From NCBI GenBank assembly GCA_036559665.1, contig DATBSS010000158.1, positions 1 to 8,670 of the forward strand: a DNA stretch of 8,670 nt, given 5' to 3'. Positions 6,093 through 8,670 of the stretch are shown here, piece after piece; position 1 is the first letter of the stretch, and each line of letters begins with the position of its first letter. The notes below the pieces were generated by a model. It had not been told where the DNA came from, did not search any database, and saw only the letters and a program-made list of their open reading frames with translations. Origin of the DNA: DASRBA01 sp036559665. GTDB taxonomy: Bacteria > Myxococcota > Myxococcia > Myxococcales > Myxococcaceae. The translations under genes and the position numbers were made by a program.

Positions 6093-6988
6093 CCCGCGCC
6101 GGGTTCGCCGCCCTGATCGGCCGGCCGAACGTCGGCAAGAGCACGCTGCTCAACCGCCTCACCGGCGAGAAGCTGGCCATCGTCTCGCCCAAGCCGCAGA
6201 CCACGCGCCACCGCATCATGGGCGTGGTCACCCTCGAGCGCGGGCAGGTGGCGCTGCTGGACACCCCCGGCATCCACGAGGCCAAGGGAGCGCTCAACCG
6301 CCGGATGGTGGAGGTGGCGCTCCAGGCCGCCGGCGAGGTGGACGTGGTGTGCCTGATCATCGAGGCGGCGAGCGATTCGAAGCCGGAGGTGGGCCCCGGC
6401 AACGAGCGGATCCTCGAGGAGCTGAAGCGACTGAGGAAGCCGGTGGTGCTGGCGATCAACAAGATCGACACCGTGCAGAAGCCGCTCCTCCTCCCGCTGA
6501 TCGCCCTCTACCAGGAGCGTTTCCCGTTCGCGGAGGTGATCCCCATCTCCGCCCGGTCCGGCGACGGCGTGGACGCGCTGCTGGAGCTGATCCTGGAGCT
6601 GCTTCCCGAGGGCGAGCTGATGTTCGACCCGGACACCCTCACCGACCAGGCGGAGCGCGCGCTGGTGGCGGAGTACGTGCGCGAGCAGGTGTTGAAGCAC
6701 TGCCGCCAGGAGATCCCGTACTCGTCCGCGGTCCGGGTGGACATCTTCGAGGAGCGGGAGCGCGAGCGCGGGCTGGTGAAGCTCGAGTGCTCCATCCTGG
6801 TGGAGCGGGAGAGCCAGAAGGCGATCGTGATCGGCAAGCGGGGGGCCATGCTCAAGGCCATCGGCACCGATGCGCGGAAGTCGATCGAACGGCTGCTGGG
6901 GACGCGGGTCTTCCTCTCGCTGAGGGTCCGCGTGGAAGAGGATTGGACGGATTCGCCCCAGGCGCTGCGCAAGCTGGGCTACGCGTGA
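6089..6988 (+). CDS. era: GTPase Era, 30S ribosome assembly factor
   Basis: GTPase of 299 residues, the normal length for Era, which binds the 3' end of 16S rRNA through a KH domain and helps mature the 30S subunit; it is usually essential. Seen in order: G1 GRPNVGKST at 11-19, the Era-type G2 PKPQTTRHR at 34-42, G3 DTPGIH at 58-63, G4 NKID at 124-127, G5 SAR at 154-156, then the C-terminal KH domain with its GKRG loop at 249-252 followed by AMLKAIG. The GTG at 6089 overlaps the preceding cyclophilin stop (GTGA). It gives a short N-terminus that reaches the P-loop at residue 11, as expected. Longer in-frame extensions into the cyclophilin gene are not credible. der follows after 6 bases. In many bacteria era follows rnc directly; here two isomerases lie between them. 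Confidence 0.97.
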   Translation: MTRAGFAALIGRPNVGKSTLLNRLTGEKLAIVSPKPQTTRHRIMGVVTLERGQVALLDTPGIHEAKGALNRRMVEVALQAAGEVDVVCLIIEAASDSKPEVGPGNERILEELKRLRKPVVLAINKIDTVQKPLLLPLIALYQERFPFAEVIPISARSGDGVDALLELILELLPEGELMFDPDTLTDQAERALVAEYVREQVLKHCRQEIPYSSAVRVDIFEERERERGLVKLECSILVERESQKAIVIGKRGAMLKAIGTDARKSIERLLGTRVFLSLRVRVEEDWTDSPQALRKLGYA

Positions 6989-6994
6989 GGTGAG

Positions 6995-8350
6995 ATGAGG
7001 CCCCTGGTCGCCATCGTCGGGCGCCCCAACGTGGGCAAGTCCACGCTCTTCAACCGGCTGGTGGGGCGTCACCTGGCCATCGTGGAGGACGTGCCCGGCG
7101 TCACCCGCGACCGCCACTACGCGGACGCGGAGGTGGAGGGGAGGCCGTTCACCGCCATCGACACCGGCGGCTTCGTGCCCGGCGACGAGGACGAGCTGCT
7201 GGCGTCCGTCCGGGAGCAGGCCCAGCTCGCCGTGGAGGAGTGCCAGGTGGTGATCCTGGTGGTCGACGGCCGCGCCGGACTCCTCGCCGCGGACCTGGAG
7301 GTGGCCGGGTTCCTCCGCAAGAGCGGCAAGCCGGTGGTCCTGGCGGTGAACAAGCTCGACACCCCGGCCCTGCGCGAGGCCGTGGCCGGGGAGCACTACC
7401 GGCTGGGCTTCGAGCGGCTGTGCCCCATCTCCGCCGAGCACGGGCACGGGATGGGGGACCTGGCGGAGCAGCTGGCGGCCCTGCTTCCCGAGGCGGAGGA
7501 GGAGGCGGCGCCCGCCCCCGAGGAGCCGGTGCGCCTGGCCATCGTCGGGCGGCCGAACGTGGGCAAGAGCACGCTGATCAACTCGCTCCTCAAGCAGAAG
7601 CGCCTGGTGGCCAGCGCGCTGCCGGGCACCACCCGGGACCCCATCGACTCGGAGCTGGTGCTGGATGGCCGGCGGGTGGTCCTCACCGACACCGCGGGCA
7701 TCCGGCGCAAGCGCTCCATCGCCCAGCGGCTGGAGAAGTTCGCGGTGGTGGCGTCCCTTCGGGTCATCGAGCGTTCCGACGTGGCAGTGCTGCTGATGGA
7801 CGCCACCGAGCCCGCCGTGGACCAGGACGCCAAGATCGCCGCCGTGGCCGAGGAGAAGGGCCGGGCGCTGCTCCTGGTGGTGAACAAGTGGGACCTGGTG
7901 GAGAAGGACCGCCGCCAGGAGGAGGCCTTCCGGGCGTCGCTCAAGTACCACCTCAAGTTCGTCGCCTACGCCCCCATCATCTTCACCTCGGCGCTGACGG
8001 GCGCCCGGGTGCGCAAGGTGGTGGAGATCGCCGTGAAGCTGGGGGACCAGCTCCGCGTCCGCGCCCCCACGCCGCACCTGAACCGGCTCCTGGAGCAGGT
8101 CCAGGACGCCCACCCGGCGCCGCTGGCGGGGGGCCGGCCGCTCCGGCTGTACTACATGGCCCAGGTCGGGACCTCACCCCCGACCTTCGCCATCACCTGC
8201 AACCGCCCGGAGGCGGTCCCGGACGCCTACCGTCGCTACCTCAACAACCAGCTCCGACAGACGTTCGATCTCAAGGTGCCCATCCGCCTGTACTTCCGGC
8301 CCCGGCCCGGCCAGGCGAAGCGGGCCGCCCGCAAGCGAGTCCCTCGTTGA
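6995..8350 (+). CDS. der: GTPase Der (EngA), 50S ribosome assembly factor
   Basis: Tandem-domain GTPase of 451 residues, within the family's usual range, needed for 50S subunit maturation and usually essential. First G domain: GRPNVGKST at 9-17, TRD at 37-39, DTGGF at 56-60, NKLD at 119-122. An acidic Glu/Ala/Pro linker around 165-178 separates it from the second G domain: GRPNVGKST at 185-193, DTAGI at 232-236, NKWD at 297-300. A C-terminal KH-like domain follows, with the family motif NRLLEQV, and the protein ends in a basic tail rich in Lys and Arg. The ATG at 6995 has GAGG at 6987-6990, which overlaps the era stop region, so era and der are tightly coupled. The TGA at 8348-8350 lies within a candidate -35 box for the next gene. 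Confidence 0.97.
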   Translation: MRPLVAIVGRPNVGKSTLFNRLVGRHLAIVEDVPGVTRDRHYADAEVEGRPFTAIDTGGFVPGDEDELLASVREQAQLAVEECQVVILVVDGRAGLLAADLEVAGFLRKSGKPVVLAVNKLDTPALREAVAGEHYRLGFERLCPISAEHGHGMGDLAEQLAALLPEAEEEAAPAPEEPVRLAIVGRPNVGKSTLINSLLKQKRLVASALPGTTRDPIDSELVLDGRRVVLTDTAGIRRKRSIAQRLEKFAVVASLRVIERSDVAVLLMDATEPAVDQDAKIAAVAEEKGRALLLVVNKWDLVEKDRRQEEAFRASLKYHLKFVAYAPIIFTSALTGARVRKVVEIAVKLGDQLRVRAPTPHLNRLLEQVQDAHPAPLAGGRPLRLYYMAQVGTSPPTFAITCNRPEAVPDAYRRYLNNQLRQTFDLKVPIRLYFRPRPGQAKRAARKRVPR

Positions 8351-8375
8351 CGCGGGGAGGGTCGCTCCGTAAATA
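8347..8375 (+). promoter_or_regulatory. Candidate sigma-70 promoter overlapping the der stop codon
   Basis: TTGACG at 8347-8352 matches the -35 consensus at five of six positions and contains the der TGA stop. After exactly 17 bases comes TAAATA at 8370-8375, an AT-rich -10-like hexamer that stands out in this GC-rich sequence. The predicted start near 8382 would leave a leader of about 35 bases before the GTG at 8418. GCGGGG (8352-8357) and CCCCGC (8376-8381) are complementary and flank the spacer and -10, so part of the apparent structure may reflect that inverted repeat. Confidence 0.45.
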
Positions 8376-8417
8376 CCCCGCTCTCGCGCAGGACCCTGAA
8401 CGAAGATCGAGGCATAC

Positions 8418-8670
8418 GTGGCAGAGAAGCTGAGCAGGAAGGAACTGAAGCAGCCGGACGCCTTCATGAAGGCGGGCTCGGTGGCGCGCACCTGGTTCCA
8501 GGACAACGTGCGCCTGGTGGCCATCGTCGCCGGCGTGGCGCTGGTGGGCGTGGGCGTAGCGGTGACGGTCGGCTACGTACACGACCGCGAAGAGGAGGAG
8601 GCCGCCCGGAACCTGGGCGAGCGCCTGAAGACCCTGGAGCGCCCGATCTCCGAATCCGCCACCACCACCG
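8418..8670 (+). CDS. Single-pass membrane protein, YfgM-like N-terminus (partial)
   Basis: The open frame from GTG 8418 runs off the window end; 84 residues are visible. It has a charged cytoplasmic N-terminus rich in Lys and Glu (MAEKLSRKELKQPDAF), a transmembrane helix at about residues 33-54 built of Val, Ala, Gly and Leu, then an acidic helix-forming stretch (HDREEEEAARNLGERLKTLE) on the far side. This N-in, single-anchor layout, together with a position directly after der, resembles YfgM, a periplasmic-facing TPR protein encoded near bamB and der in enterobacteria and associated with the Sec translocon. The TPR region, if present, would lie beyond the window, so the family call is tentative. 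GAGG at 8409-8412, 5 bases before the GTG, supports the start, and a candidate promoter lies at 8347-8375. Confidence 0.7.
   Translation, partial: MAEKLSRKELKQPDAFMKAGSVARTWFQDNVRLVAIVAGVALVGVGVAVTVGYVHDREEEEAARNLGERLKTLERPISESATTT

Noticed and set aside
5981..8113. Very long open frame on the minus strand (710 residues) opposite era and der
   Set aside because: It is antisense to two unmistakable GTPase genes, and its His/Leu/Gln/Arg-rich low-complexity translation is typical of shadows in GC-rich coding DNA.
8352..8381. Intrinsic terminator after der from the GCGGGG/CCCCGC inverted repeat
   Set aside because: The stem is only 6 bp with an 18-base loop and no T-run follows; the same bases fit a promoter better.

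Overview
The window looks like chromosome from a very GC-rich deltaproteobacterium/myxobacterium (Myxococcota, Anaeromyxobacter-like). This is inferred from the strong G/C bias at third codon positions, frequent GTG starts (five of ten genes), a CarF/PEDS1-type plasmalogen desaturase (a family classically studied in Myxococcus), and the gene order. All ten recognisable genes are on the + strand and tightly packed. No tRNA, rRNA, mobile element, CRISPR array or gene-free stretch above 300 bases was seen.

Layout. Bases 1-117 are a non-coding leader holding two pairs of short direct repeats and a possible -10 box. Next come a CarF/TMEM189-type membrane desaturase (118-846) and an acyl-CoA dehydrogenase (917-2059). 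An unrecognised 299-residue soluble protein (2056-2955) follows, then a MeaB/ArgK-type GTPase chaperone of B12-dependent acyl-CoA mutases (2952-3980). Both of the last two begin with a GTG that overlaps the preceding TGA by 4 bases, so acyl-CoA dehydrogenase, unknown protein and MeaB look like one translationally coupled acyl-CoA catabolism unit.

The second half is an RNA- and ribosome-maturation cluster: RNase III (3984-4709), a cyclophilin lipoprotein (4774-5511), a cytoplasmic paralogue of that cyclophilin (5535-6092), the GTPases Era (6089-6988) and Der/EngA (6995-8350), and the start of a single-pass membrane protein (8418 to the window end). The last resembles YfgM, whose gene neighbours der in enterobacteria. 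Two tandem peptidyl-prolyl isomerases sit between rnc and era, genes that are often adjacent.

Most of the content is conserved housekeeping and lipid metabolism; I see no clear new defence or mobile system. The best candidates for something undescribed are the unknown protein between the dehydrogenase and MeaB, the lipoprotein/cytoplasm split of the duplicated cyclophilins, a His/Asp/Glu-rich insertion in MeaB, and several regulatory-scale signals: a promoter whose -35 box overlaps the der stop codon, a hairpin on the rnc stop codon, and 11-bp-spaced direct repeats upstream of the CarF-like gene. All functional statements rest on motif recognition by eye.
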